Notes: generated by a model not told the origin, from the letters alone. 64,000 bases of DNA from Kordia sp039026955 (GCA_039026955.1 JBCCLH010000008.1:62001-126000); one strand, 5' to 3'; counted from the stretch's first letter, positions 44,743 to 54,481 are shown. Made by a program: numbers and translations.

Positions 44743-46740
44743 ATGCCAACTACATTAGAACCAATGGTATACGAAAAAGGAAATTTGACCAACGAAACGT
44801 TGATCGATCTCTATAAAAAGATGTTGAAACCACGAATGATAGAAGAGAAGATGCTGATTCTTCTTCGTCAAGGAAAAATTTCGAAGTGGTTTGGCGGTAT
44901 TGGACAAGAAGCGATTGCAGTTGGAGTGACCTCTTCACTTACGAAAGAAGAATATATTTTACCAATGCACCGAAATTTAGGGGTGTTTACAACGCGTGAA
45001 ATTCCGTTGTATCGTTTGTTTTCGCAATGGCAAGGAAAAGCGAGTGGATTTACCAAAGGACGCGATCGTAGTTTTCACTTTGGCACGCAAGAATTTAATA
45101 TTGTGGGAATGATTTCGCATTTAGGACCGCAATTAGGCGTGGCAAGTGGAATCGCATTAGCGAATAAATTAAAAGATAACAAACATGCTTGTGCTGTATT
45201 TACTGGAGAAGGTGGAACGAGCGAAGGTGATTTTCACGAAGCGTTGAATGTAGCTTCAGTATGGAGTTTGCCAGTGTTGTTTTGTATTGAGAATAATGGA
45301 TACGGACTTTCTACACCAACCGCAGAGCAATACAATTGTGAGCATTTGGCGGATAGAGGCAAAGGCTACGGAATGGAAGCACATGTGATTGATGGAAATA
45401 ATATTTTGGAAGTCTACACGAAAGTTTCTGAATTGGCAGATAGCATTCGTGAGAATCCGAGACCGATTTTATTAGAGTTTAAAACGTTTCGTATGCGCGG
45501 ACATGAAGAGGCGAGTGGGACAAAGTATGTTCCAAAAGACTTGATGAATGCTTGGGCAACAAAAGATCCAATTGACAATTACTGTAATTATTTACTGTTA
45601 GAAGGTATCTTGACTGCTGAAATGGAAGAAACGTTTCATGCTGAGATTTCTGCGGAAATCAACGAAAATTTACAAAAGGCTTTTGACGAAGAAAAAATTT
45701 CATCTACGAAAGAAGCGGAATTGCAAGATGTATACCGTGCTACTGAATATGAAGAAGTTACTCCAAATATAGAAACCGAAAATATTCGTTTTGTAGACGC
45801 CGTTTCTCAAGGATTAAAACAATCCATGGAAAAGCACGACGATTTGATTATTATGGGACAAGATGTCGCGGAATATGGTGGTGTGTTTAAAATTACCAAC
45901 GATTTCATCAATCAGTTTGGAAGAGAACGTGTGCGCAATACGCCAATTTGTGAATCTGCGATTGTATCAGCTTCCTACGGACTTTCCGTGAATGGCATGA
46001 AAGCCGTCATGGAAATGCAGTTTGCGGACTTTGTATCAAGTGGTTTCAACCCGATTGTAAATTTATTAGCAAAATCGCATTATCGTTGGAATCAGCATGC
46101 AGATGTGGTGGTACGAATGCCTTGTGGTGCAGGCGTAGGTGCAGGACCGTTTCACTCACAAACTAACGAAGCGTGGTTTACCAAAACGCCAGGATTAAAA
46201 GTTATTTATCCAGCATTTCCGTACGATGCGAAAGGTTTGTTAGCGACTGCAGTGAACGATCCGAATCCTGTGTTATTCTTTGAGCACAAAGCGTTGTATA
46301 GAAGTATTTACCAAGATGTTCCAACGGATTATTACACATTGCCTTTAGGAAAAGCTGCTTTACTAAAAGAAGGAAATGATATCACTATTATTACTTATGG
46401 TTCGGCTGTGCATTGGGCGTTGAATACTTTGGAGCAAAATCCAGAGATTTGTGCCGATGTGCTTGATTTACGTACATTACAACCGTTAGATACGGAGGCA
46501 ATCTACAATTCCGTAAAGAAAACAGGAAAAGCCATCATTCTACAAGAAGATTCACTCTTTGGAAGTATTTCTAGTGATATTTCAGCCATGATTATGGAAA
46601 ACTGTTTCGAGCATTTGGACGGACCTGTGAAGCGTGTGGCAAGTTTAGAAACTCCGATTCCATTTGATCAAGGGTTAGAGCAACAATACTTACCTAAGAA
46701 TGATTTTGAAGCGGCGTTGAGAGATGTGTTGGATTATTAG
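44743..46740 (+). CDS. Fused E1 alpha/beta 2-oxoacid dehydrogenase (thiamine diphosphate)
   Basis: A protein of 665 residues joining both E1 subunits. The alpha half (1-330) has GGIGQEAIAVGV, FTGEGGTSEGDFHEALN and ENNGYGLSTP, the thiamine-diphosphate motif, and RMRGHEEASGT. The beta half (about 345-665) has IMGQDVAEYGGVFK, QFADFVSSGFNPIVN, RMPCGAGVGAGPFHSQ and a transketolase C-domain. It resembles branched-chain or pyruvate-type E1 and would pass acyl groups to a lipoyl E2 encoded elsewhere. The single-chain form is usual in this phylum. Confidence 0.93.
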   Translation: MPTTLEPMVYEKGNLTNETLIDLYKKMLKPRMIEEKMLILLRQGKISKWFGGIGQEAIAVGVTSSLTKEEYILPMHRNLGVFTTREIPLYRLFSQWQGKASGFTKGRDRSFHFGTQEFNIVGMISHLGPQLGVASGIALANKLKDNKHACAVFTGEGGTSEGDFHEALNVASVWSLPVLFCIENNGYGLSTPTAEQYNCEHLADRGKGYGMEAHVIDGNNILEVYTKVSELADSIRENPRPILLEFKTFRMRGHEEASGTKYVPKDLMNAWATKDPIDNYCNYLLLEGILTAEMEETFHAEISAEINENLQKAFDEEKISSTKEAELQDVYRATEYEEVTPNIETENIRFVDAVSQGLKQSMEKHDDLIIMGQDVAEYGGVFKITNDFINQFGRERVRNTPICESAIVSASYGLSVNGMKAVMEMQFADFVSSGFNPIVNLLAKSHYRWNQHADVVVRMPCGAGVGAGPFHSQTNEAWFTKTPGLKVIYPAFPYDAKGLLATAVNDPNPVLFFEHKALYRSIYQDVPTDYYTLPLGKAALLKEGNDITIITYGSAVHWALNTLEQNPEICADVLDLRTLQPLDTEAIYNSVKKTGKAIILQEDSLFGSISSDISAMIMENCFEHLDGPVKRVASLETPIPFDQGLEQQYLPKNDFEAALRDVLDY

Positions 46741-46852
46741 ATTGTTCTCGCTTATGCGATCTCTATAGATTGTTAGACTTGTTAGATTTTTGATGTTGTT
46801 ATTCTGCACTTGATCTGACAAGTTATATATTATCACTATGAGTTCCAAAAAA

Positions 46853-47154
46853 CGTCACATCGAGTGGTTTTTCGTAATGAAATGAAGAAAAAATGTATCG
46901 AGATGTACTTTAAATTTTAAATGATAAATGTTGAATTTTGAATTTTGAATTACTTCAAACTAAACTTCTCAACTCATAAACTTATAAACTTATAAACTAA
47001 GATAATTCATAGCTATTCTCGATACATTTTTATTTTGCTACGCGCCATAAAAACACTCGAACTGACGTTGGGATTTATAATTCTAAAAATTCAAAATACA
47101 ATCGTCACTTCGAGTGAATTTGTGCAACAAATTTGTATCGAGAAGTACTTGGAA
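46853..47154. repeat. REP-like TCGAG modules, three copies
   Basis: Copy A (46853-46911, +) begins acgtcacatcgagtgg and ends tgtatcgagatgtactt. Copy B (about 47018-47073, -) reads ttctcgatacat... to actcgaactgacg. Copy C (47104-47154, +) begins cgtcacttcgagtg and ends gtatcgagaagtactt. A and B, and B and C, can form hairpins. The MITE at 28781 contains related modules. Confidence 0.7.
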
Positions 47155-47260
47155 ACGCTAAATATTAAATGTTGAATTAGTTCAGACCAAACTGATAAAC
47201 ATAAAATCCATAGTAGATCTAGATACAAAATTCTTTTGGAATTCCACTCAATCTGCTGTT

Positions 47261-47385
47261 TTTTAATGTATCAATTTGATGATTTGAAAACGCACCAATG
47301 CTTATTTTAAAGAGGAACCCTACTTTGATTTTGACAGATTGCCACGACTCCGTCTCGCAATGACGAATCAAAAATTTTATCAAAA
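47261..47385 (+). repeat. Dispersed ~120-bp repeat, copy 3 of 4
   Basis: Starts ttttaatgtatcaatttgat and ends gacagattgccacgactc, then cgtctcgcaatgacgaatc. The REP-like end is the best preserved of the four copies. Confidence 0.75.
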
Positions 47386-47513
47386 TTCCTTGCTTTTGTC
47401 ATAGAAATCAAACTGACGTTTTTTGCTTTAAGTTCAATTTCAGATTCAAATTCAATTTCACAATTTATAACTTCAGACTTTTAAATATTTGATAACAAAC
47501 AACAATCAACAAC

Positions 47514-47930
47514 TCATCTTCTAGTTACGGTTTCTTGTTGAAATTTTGAAACTTTTAGTTTTCCACTTTTATTGTTGACTTTGTAATGAATGAGGACTTT
47601 TTCAGTAGCATTTTTACGGTTATTTAACACCGTGTAATTGCCTTCATTGAAAGATGCATCGAGCACTAATGTATTGTTATTTGTATTTTTTGATAAGAGA
47701 TGATTCACTTTTATACAACGTTTTGGCGTAAATACGATAACACTGTCGACGCTAATATCGACAGTGTTATCAAGAGCTATCTCAAAAAGATACTTTGTAT
47801 ACGGTTTTGCACTTTGTATGCCTTGAATAATAGTTTGCTTTTTAGAAGTGATGAGTTTAATACTTCCATTACAACCTATAATGTTCAGCGTTAGCATGCA
47901 TAATATCACTAAGATTAAAAACCGCTTCAT
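47514..47930 (-). CDS. Small lipoprotein coupled to a T9SS cargo gene
   Basis: A product of 138 residues with a signal and lipobox (LTLNIIGC, Cys20). The mature part is a beta-rich domain with IALDNTVDISVDSVIVFTPK and VLIHYKVNNKSGKLKV. Its ATG overlaps the stop of the secreted propeller protein (TAATG), so the two are made together. It may anchor or assist that protein at the membrane; no family was recognised. Confidence 0.72.
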   Translation of the reverse strand: MKRFLILVILCMLTLNIIGCNGSIKLITSKKQTIIQGIQSAKPYTKYLFEIALDNTVDISVDSVIVFTPKRCIKVNHLLSKNTNNNTLVLDASFNEGNYTVLNNRKNATEKVLIHYKVNNKSGKLKVSKFQQETVTRR

Positions 47931-50440
47931 TAATTAACAACAATTTTTTTGGTGAGACTTCTTCCTTCGTTTGTGATTTTTACAAAATACAATCCACCTG
48001 CAAAACCTGATAAGTCTATTTTTTCTTCTCGCGCTGTTGTTTTGAGTTGTCTTACGACAGAACCAATTAAGTTGTAGACTAAAATATCAGTGTCGCCAGA
48101 AAGGTCATTGAGTTTGATCGTAAAGTTTTTATTTACCGTCGGATTTGGATATACTTGTACTGCATTGGAAGCTAATTCGTTTTCTTCCACAGATAACGAA
48201 GCTTGATCAATCGCGACTTCCCAAACACCGCGACCGTAGGTAGCTGCTCGTAATTTCTCAGTAGCATAATGAATTTCAATATCGTTTACAATTACATTTG
48301 GCAAACCTTGTCCTAGTTTTACCCAGTCGCCCACAGAATCGGTTCGGTAATACACACCTAAATCTGTCGCTAAGAACAATTCGCCATCGGTAGTTCCGGT
48401 TTTGTAGAGAATTTTATGTGTTGGAATGTTTGGTAATGTTCCTGTAATATCTGTCCAAGAAGCACCGCTATCCGTTGATTTGTAGACTTTTCCTGCTTGA
48501 TATCCAGAATAAGCAATATACACTTCCGCAGGATTGGTTGCATTAACTTCAATACTTTTTACGTTTCCATTTTGTGGAAGTGTAAGTGTTGCCCAAAATG
48601 TACCACCATCATCGGTTCTTCTTACGGTGTTTCCGCCTGAAACATAGATCACAAAAGGATTGGAAGGTGAGATGGAGATAAATTCCACAGTTCCTACTCC
48701 AGAATTCAAATTTGTCCAGTTGTCTCCACGATCTGTAGAACGGTAAATATCATTGAAACCTCCGTAAATTGTGGTTGGAATGGTCGGATGAATTTCCAAT
48801 TCCCATACAAATGGCGCTCCAAAAGGCGTGCTTACAAATTGAGAATTCGCAAAACCATTCAAGGTTCTAAACATGGTTCCAGCCTGACTGCACGTCCAAG
48901 CAATATTACTGTTGGAATAATCCCATAAACCTTCCACACCGTCACTTCCTGGATTTCGACCAAACCAATCGGTTCCGTCAAACTGTCCAATGTCGTTATC
49001 TTGCGCACCTGCGATCAATAAGTTTGCATTTTGTGGCGTTCCTGATACATTGTAGTATTGTGTAATGGCAATTCCAGAAGATAAATCTGCCCAAGGATTG
49101 TCCATTTGCGCATCTCCAATAAAAATTCCACCATCATTTACAGAAATTGCTGTATTCGTTCCCGGAACAAATTTCATATCGTGATGATCTGAATGCACAT
49201 AAAAATAAGGATTTCCAGCAACCCAATAACCATCCAAATATTTTTCCCAATTGACACCGCCATTCGTAGAACGCCATCCGTCAATACCGCCCGCAAGTAC
49301 TAAATTTTCATCAATCGGAGAGATTGCTAGCGTGACATTATAACCGCCTTGTGAAAAGAATCCACTAATGTTTGAGATTTGTGTCCACGTATCGCCATCG
49401 TTGAGTGATCTGCGAATTCTTCCGTTGGAATCAATGGTTAAAATTAAATCGGGATTCGCATCTGTAATCGCCATATCCAAACGGTTGAAGGCAGGAGCAG
49501 ACACTTGCGCCCAGCTTGCTCCGTTATTGTTTGATCTGTAGAAACGTCCATTTAATGAAGTTGCAAAAAGAATCATACTACTTCCTGATTTGTATTCAAT
49601 ATCATTAAAACGTGCATTATTTTGTGTAAAAACATTGGTCCATGTCGTTCCGCCATCGGTTGTTCGTTGGATACTGTTTCGAGTTGTGGCAAAAACTGTG
49701 TCTGGATTATTCGGATCAATTAATAATTTTCCAATAATGTTATTTTGACCGAGCGTAAAGGTTAATCCTGTAGTACTCCAATTGGCGCCTCCATCGGTTG
49801 ATTTCAGGACACCAACTGATCTGTTTTGCAGACCGTCAAAGTCACCAGTTGCCGCATAGACAATATTCGTATTCACAGGATTGATCACGATATCCGAAAC
49901 GCCCATATTTGGAAATTCGTCACCTTGAGGTGTCCAATTAGTTCCGCCATCTGTAGTTTTCCAAACGCCACCACCTGGCGCACCTACGTACATCGTATTG
50001 GTGTCATTTCCAACAAAAGCAACTGCGTTTAAACGTCCCATTCCTGGGTAGAAACTGATGTTAGAAACTGGAAAAGTAGTAGGTCCTAGCAAACTCCAAT
50101 TTACGGTTGCGACACTTTCATTATTGGCAATTGCTTCTGCATGTCGCGCTTGTTCAGAAACCCAAAGGTTTGCGGTATGTACTGCGGACATAAATCGTCC
50201 GCTTGGCAATACGCGATCTTTCCAAAAGGCTTTCCAGCGTTCAAATTGCTTGATTTGCTTTTTACTTCTTCGGTCATCATTGTTTGCAATGGGGGCAAGT
50301 ATTTGACTTTCTTGTTGCACAACTTCAAAATAATTGCTGTTTTCATTCAATACAGCAGACCGATAATTTTGTGCTTTAATTTCAGTAGAAAAACCAAAAA
50401 TGGTAATTCCCGCTAAGGTAAGGTAGAGATTCCTTCTCAT
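47930..50440 (-). CDS. Secreted sortilin/BNR-type beta-propeller with T9SS type A sorting domain
   Basis: The protein has 836 residues. A signal peptide (to about IKAQ, residue 24) is followed by repeats with Asp-box/BNR features such as GGGVWKTTDGGTNW, GVLKSTDGGANW, SIQRTTDGGTTW and KVYKSTDSGASW, which form one or two large propellers like VPS10/sortilin domains or GH74 enzymes. The last 75 residues (VQVYPNPTVNKNF, then GLYFVKITNEGRS) are the type A sorting domain for type IX secretion. It is exported to the cell surface; whether it binds or cuts a glycan is not decided. Confidence 0.92.
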   Translation of the reverse strand: MRRNLYLTLAGITIFGFSTEIKAQNYRSAVLNENSNYFEVVQQESQILAPIANNDDRRSKKQIKQFERWKAFWKDRVLPSGRFMSAVHTANLWVSEQARHAEAIANNESVATVNWSLLGPTTFPVSNISFYPGMGRLNAVAFVGNDTNTMYVGAPGGGVWKTTDGGTNWTPQGDEFPNMGVSDIVINPVNTNIVYAATGDFDGLQNRSVGVLKSTDGGANWSTTGLTFTLGQNNIIGKLLIDPNNPDTVFATTRNSIQRTTDGGTTWTNVFTQNNARFNDIEYKSGSSMILFATSLNGRFYRSNNNGASWAQVSAPAFNRLDMAITDANPDLILTIDSNGRIRRSLNDGDTWTQISNISGFFSQGGYNVTLAISPIDENLVLAGGIDGWRSTNGGVNWEKYLDGYWVAGNPYFYVHSDHHDMKFVPGTNTAISVNDGGIFIGDAQMDNPWADLSSGIAITQYYNVSGTPQNANLLIAGAQDNDIGQFDGTDWFGRNPGSDGVEGLWDYSNSNIAWTCSQAGTMFRTLNGFANSQFVSTPFGAPFVWELEIHPTIPTTIYGGFNDIYRSTDRGDNWTNLNSGVGTVEFISISPSNPFVIYVSGGNTVRRTDDGGTFWATLTLPQNGNVKSIEVNATNPAEVYIAYSGYQAGKVYKSTDSGASWTDITGTLPNIPTHKILYKTGTTDGELFLATDLGVYYRTDSVGDWVKLGQGLPNVIVNDIEIHYATEKLRAATYGRGVWEVAIDQASLSVEENELASNAVQVYPNPTVNKNFTIKLNDLSGDTDILVYNLIGSVVRQLKTTAREEKIDLSGFAGGLYFVKITNEGRSLTKKIVVN

Positions 50441-50648
50441 TGAGTGTAGTTTAGTGTATAGTTGGTTAACAATTTCTTTGCATTAAAACAGTCTATTTGT
50501 CAAACACCCTACTTTTTAACATTTTAACTTCTGAAGTTGATCCTAATTTTGAATTTTATGGATCTGATTTTTAATGAGTTGTGAATTATTTTGCGAATTG
50601 TGTAATTTCTACTTCATTTTTATGTCTAAAGCATAAAAAAGATCAAAA

Positions 50649-51284
50649 ATGAGTTTAACTATAGAATTACAGAAATACGCGAATGCAAGTGCTCAAAAAA
50701 TACCGCAAGAAGCACAAGCAACGATGCGACAAGCAATTGATGATTTAGTTGCTTCTGATATGCTGAGCAAAGCATTCAAAACAGGCGACAAACTTCCAGA
50801 GATTCGCTTATCAAATGCGATTGGAAATATTGTGAATGTTCACGATATTTTAAAGCAAAATAAAGTAATTATTGCGTTTTATCGTGGAAATTGGTGTCCG
50901 TATTGCAATATTCAGTTACGAGCTTTGCAACAAGCTATTCCTGAATTTGAAGCGAAAGAAGCAAAGTTAGTTGTGATTGGACCAGAAGCGCCAGACAATT
51001 CACTTACCACCAAAGAAAAACACGAATTGACTTTTGAAGTATTGTCGGATATTGACAATAAAGTCGCACGCAGCTTGAATTTAGTCTACCAATTGCCAGA
51101 AGATTTACAAAAACTGTACAAGCAATTCGGAATCGATTTAGATACGAATCAAGGAAATGAAAATCAAGAATTGCCAATCGCTGCAACGTACGTTGTAGCA
51201 CAAGATGGAACGATTTCCTACCACTTTTTAGAAGAAGATTACAAATTACGTGCTGATCCACAAGAGATTTTAGCCGCTTTGTAA
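50649..51284 (+). CDS. Peroxiredoxin-like AhpC/TSA protein
   Basis: A protein of 211 residues. FYRGNWCPYCNIQLRALQ holds the active-site CxxC, in the place of the peroxidatic Cys; a Pro-x-x-Pro-like context and KLPEIRLSNAIGNIV fit the AhpC/TSA fold. The first 50 residues are a helical extension. It probably reduces peroxides or disulfides. It has its own terminator. Confidence 0.9.
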   Translation: MSLTIELQKYANASAQKIPQEAQATMRQAIDDLVASDMLSKAFKTGDKLPEIRLSNAIGNIVNVHDILKQNKVIIAFYRGNWCPYCNIQLRALQQAIPEFEAKEAKLVVIGPEAPDNSLTTKEKHELTFEVLSDIDNKVARSLNLVYQLPEDLQKLYKQFGIDLDTNQGNENQELPIAATYVVAQDGTISYHFLEEDYKLRADPQEILAAL

Positions 51285-51304
51285 ATTATAAAGAATTAGC
51301 TATT

Positions 51305-51338
51305 AAAAAGAGATTGTACAATTTGCGATCTCTTTTTT
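51305..51338 (+). terminator. Intrinsic terminator of the peroxiredoxin-like gene
   Basis: Arms aaaaagagat (51305-51314) and atctcttttt (51328-51337) with a 13-base loop, ending in a T-run and starting in an A-run. Confidence 0.82.
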
Positions 51339-51415
51339 GTTTTTAAAATCGAAACTCACATGTAACAAAACCTGAAAAAGGATGTCTATTTTTAGAACAT
51401 TGTTATTTTTGTGAT

Positions 51416-52156
51416 ATGAACCAGCTAAATCCCTCTATTAAACTGCATGTACTTATCGGAACGCTATTAAGTGTTTGGATATTTTTATTTGCCTTTTTTA
51501 TTCGTCCGTTTGAACATGGCACGATGGATTTAAAAGTTTGGATTACCGTAAGTACAGGTTTTAGCGTGCTAGCGTTTGTATGTTATGGATTTATTACTGT
51601 TTTTCAAAAAATAGTCCATCAACAAACATCGAAATGGAGTATTTCGCTGGAAATTATTACGTTGGTGCTTTTCTTTGTTGTTTACACGATTGCGACGTAT
51701 ATTTTTTATAGAAGTTCGCTAGTCAAAGGCATTTATAATTTTTCTACCTTTTCAAGGGAAATCATCTTGAATTCTGCTTTGATCCTCACACCAATTTTGA
51801 TTTTTGTACGAACATATACGATTAAATTAATTCCTGTAAAAGACGATCGAATCACCATCAAAGGAGAGAATAAGCTTGATATTTTAAAAATCAAACAAGC
51901 CGATTTGATCAGCATTTCAAATTCGCAAAACTATGTGGAGATTTTCTATTTAGAGCATGGCGAATTGAAATCAAAGCTGATCCGAAGTTCGTTAAAAAAG
52001 CTTCAAAATGATTTTGATTTTTTACTACAAATCCATCGTTCCCATCTCATCAATCCCACACATTTTAAATCGTGGAAAGATTCTTCGACGATTTTATTGA
52101 CGCAAATGGAACTTCCCGTGTCAAAAAATTATAAAGAACAAGTTTTAGCGCTGTAA
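51416..52156 (+). CDS. LytTR-family membrane-bound regulator
   Basis: This protein has 246 residues with four helices in the first 130 (VLIGTLLSVWIFLFAFFI and so on) and a C-terminal LytTR DNA-binding domain. There, DLISISNSQNYVEIFYLEHG, LIRSSLKKLQNDF and QIHRSHLINPTHFK are typical. It lacks a receiver domain, so it may sense membrane or ligand signals directly. A TATTTTTG box ends four bases before the ATG, suggesting a very short or absent leader. Direct repeats that could be its operator follow at 52156-52228. Confidence 0.9.
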   Translation: MNQLNPSIKLHVLIGTLLSVWIFLFAFFIRPFEHGTMDLKVWITVSTGFSVLAFVCYGFITVFQKIVHQQTSKWSISLEIITLVLFFVVYTIATYIFYRSSLVKGIYNFSTFSREIILNSALILTPILIFVRTYTIKLIPVKDDRITIKGENKLDILKIKQADLISISNSQNYVEIFYLEHGELKSKLIRSSLKKLQNDFDFLLQIHRSHLINPTHFKSWKDSSTILLTQMELPVSKNYKEQVLAL

Positions 52157-52228
52157 TTTTATACCTAAAACAGTACATTTTATACCTAAACTACACATTT
52201 TCAACCAAAATCACTGACTTTATACCTT
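52156..52228 (+). promoter_or_regulatory. Three TTTATACCT direct repeats, candidate LytTR operator
   Basis: attttatacctaaa occurs identically at 52156-52169 and 52177-52190 (21 bp apart), and ctttataccttc at 52218-52229 (about 40 bp further). LytTR proteins usually bind direct repeats about two helical turns apart. The site is between the LytTR gene and the serine-hydrolase fusion gene. Confidence 0.55.
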
Positions 52229-52302
52229 CGCATGGTTTACCTATTTTAAACTGCTTGTTTTGATCTTATTTTTGACTTCATCAATCAAAAACAAGTATCA
52301 AA

Positions 52303-54390
52303 ATGAAAAAATTAGCTTGGCTAGTCTTAGCCTATTTCTGTATCTACATCAGTTTTCGTCCTGTCAAATATTTCTTAGCGGACGGACCAATTGATTTACT
52401 CGCAAACAAACCTGACGAAGTATTGGATAGCCTGTTGTACATGACCACTTTTTACATTCACATTGTCACGGGCGGAATTGCATTGCTCATCGGTTGGGTG
52501 CAATTCATCAAATGGTTTCGAGATAAATCGCGAAAAGCACATCGAATTATTGGAAAAATATATGTGCTTTCTGTACTAATCAGTGCACCTGTCGGATTTT
52601 ATATTGGATTCTTTGCGAGTGGCGGAATCGTAACGCAAATTGGATTCACCTTTGGCGCTTTCGTTTGGTTTCTCATGACCTATTGGGCGTACAAAGCGAT
52701 TCGAAAAGGAAATGTAACAAAACATCGCGAATATATGATTTACAGTTATGTGGGTGCTTTTGCCGCGGTGATGTTGCGCTTTATGTTGTATCCTTTAATT
52801 GAAATTACGGGCGATTTTGCCTTTGCCTACAGCATTTCTGTGTGGGGAAGTTGGCTGCCAAATATTGGAATTGCTTATTTGTGGATTCATAAAAAAGAAG
52901 AAATCATTTCCATCTATCAGCGTTATAAAATTAAGAGAGTTATTATTGGGACTTTTCTTTTGGTGGGAACGACGGTTTTAGTATCGTATATGAGTCCGCA
53001 AACTTGGTTGTATAAAAGTGCTGCGTTTGAAGGTAAAGCGTTTGAAAGAGAGACTTCGCTAACGAATTCGATTTTTACTAAAGAGAAGTTTGAAGAAGTT
53101 GAAACGTATCTTAAAGAGGAATCGCAGACAACAAGTATGATCGTGCTTGAGCATGGAAAAGTAATGTACGAATACGGCGATGTTTCTGAAATTAGTTTCA
53201 ATGCTTCGGTTCGGAAAAGTATTTTGGCAATGTTGTATGGAAAACATGTGGAAAATGGCACGATTAATTTGAATCAAACGCTTGGGAATTTGGGCATTGA
53301 TGAAGATGATGGATTACTTGAAATTGAAAAGCAGGCAACGGTAGATCATATCATCACAGCACGATCAGGCGTATTTCATGAAGCGGCTAATGGCGGTTAC
53401 GATATCAAAAATGTAAAGAAAAGAGGCAGTGTGAAACCTGGAACATATTTCTTGTATAACAATTGGGATTACAATGTGGCAGGCGCTATTTTTGAGCAAT
53501 ATACAGGAAAGACTGTATATCAGGAATTGGAAGCACAACTAGCGATTCCGTTGGGTTTTCAAGATTGGAATATTCTCAATCAAGATCGAACGGTTAACAA
53601 AAACAAATCGCGTTATTCGGCGTATCACATGCATTTGTCTACGCGTGATATGGCCAAAATTGGACAATTAATGTTGCAAGAAGGCAAATGGAACGGAAAA
53701 CAATTGATTTCTAGAGATTGGATCAAAAAGATAACTTCTTCTGTGACACCAAAAGATACTGTAAACAAACGTTATCATAAAGATGCATCCAATCCTACAC
53801 AACATTCGTATGGCTATATGTGGTGGTTGTTTGAACGTTTTTATGATAATCCTGCTTTTGAAGGCGCTTATACTGCTAGAGGCGCGTTTGGTCAATACAT
53901 CACTGTGATTCCAAAACGAGATATTGTAGTGGTTCATAAAACCACAGTCGATATTTATACATTGCTTAATTTTTCAGACAGAACTTCCACACCAAGTTGG
54001 CAATATTGGTGGATTTTACAAAAGTTAATGCGTAATGGAAAATCCATTGCGGAGTTAGCAAAAGACAGATCGACTGATGAAGTGATTGATTTTATAAAAT
54101 CAAATTACAATAAAGATTGTGGATATGATATTTCCCAAGGGTTGATCAACCGATACGCAGAAAATATCGCCAAAGAAGGAAGATATGAGGAAGCGATTCA
54201 GTTTTACGAATTAGTGTTAGAATTGTATCCAAAAGGTTATTACACACATCGCGCGTATGATAATTATGCAGCGAGTTTGCGGAAATTGGGTAGGGAAGAT
54301 GAAGTGTTGCCTTGGTTGGAAAAATCGTTGCAAGTGAATCCTTGGAATCAAAAGTTGGAGAAAGAAATTGAACGTTTAAAGAAAGAATAG
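52303..54390 (+). CDS. DUF2306 membrane domain-serine hydrolase-TPR fusion
   Basis: A 695-residue three-part protein. Residues 1-230 are a DUF2306 membrane domain (YIHIVTGGIALLIGWVQF, KAHRIIGKIYVLSVL, KHREYMIYSYVGAFAAV). Residues about 255-580 are a beta-lactamase/class C-like hydrolase with SxxK as SVRK, YNNWDYNVAGAIFEQYTGK (Y-x-N-like) and YSYGYMWW region; HKTTVD stands for the KTG motif. The last 90 residues hold two TPRs (RYEEAIQFYELVLELYPKG). The hydrolase should face the periplasm and act on a peptide or ester. The upstream LytTR gene probably controls it. Confidence 0.88.
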   Translation: MKKLAWLVLAYFCIYISFRPVKYFLADGPIDLLANKPDEVLDSLLYMTTFYIHIVTGGIALLIGWVQFIKWFRDKSRKAHRIIGKIYVLSVLISAPVGFYIGFFASGGIVTQIGFTFGAFVWFLMTYWAYKAIRKGNVTKHREYMIYSYVGAFAAVMLRFMLYPLIEITGDFAFAYSISVWGSWLPNIGIAYLWIHKKEEIISIYQRYKIKRVIIGTFLLVGTTVLVSYMSPQTWLYKSAAFEGKAFERETSLTNSIFTKEKFEEVETYLKEESQTTSMIVLEHGKVMYEYGDVSEISFNASVRKSILAMLYGKHVENGTINLNQTLGNLGIDEDDGLLEIEKQATVDHIITARSGVFHEAANGGYDIKNVKKRGSVKPGTYFLYNNWDYNVAGAIFEQYTGKTVYQELEAQLAIPLGFQDWNILNQDRTVNKNKSRYSAYHMHLSTRDMAKIGQLMLQEGKWNGKQLISRDWIKKITSSVTPKDTVNKRYHKDASNPTQHSYGYMWWLFERFYDNPAFEGAYTARGAFGQYITVIPKRDIVVVHKTTVDIYTLLNFSDRTSTPSWQYWWILQKLMRNGKSIAELAKDRSTDEVIDFIKSNYNKDCGYDISQGLINRYAENIAKEGRYEEAIQFYELVLELYPKGYYTHRAYDNYAASLRKLGREDEVLPWLEKSLQVNPWNQKLEKEIERLKKE

Positions 54391-54405
54391 TAATTTACGT
54401 TGCAC

Positions 54406-54481
54406 AGTTATAAGACATCTCAGATGTCTTATAACTATTTTACATTTCAAAGCTGTAACACATCTCCAGATGTGTTACAGC
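54406..54481. repeat. Two adjacent long palindromes between convergent genes
   Basis: First: agttataagacatct (54406-54420), one base, agatgtcttataact (54422-54436), 15-bp arms. Second: gctgtaacacatct (54452-54465), two bases, agatgtgttacagc (54468-54481), 14-bp arms. Both share the centre acatct-agatgt. No T-run follows. Confidence 0.8.

Larger units (their letters stand above)
46741..47513. other. Gene-free repeat region after the E1 gene
   Basis: The 773 bases contain three REP-like TCGAG modules (46853-47154), a copy of the dispersed repeat (47261-47385) and A/T-rich words such as ttgaattttgaattttgaat and ataaacttataaacttataa. No gene with support was found. Confidence 0.65.

Noticed and set aside
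44633..44758. 41-codon open frame overlapping the start of the E1 alpha/beta gene
   Set aside because: It overlaps a certain gene by 16 bases, has no recognisable feature and lies in the promoter region.
47514..50440. Toxin-immunity pair formed by the secreted propeller and the coupled lipoprotein
   Set aside because: The large protein has a T9SS sorting domain and BNR repeats but no toxin domain; the coupling alone is too weak.
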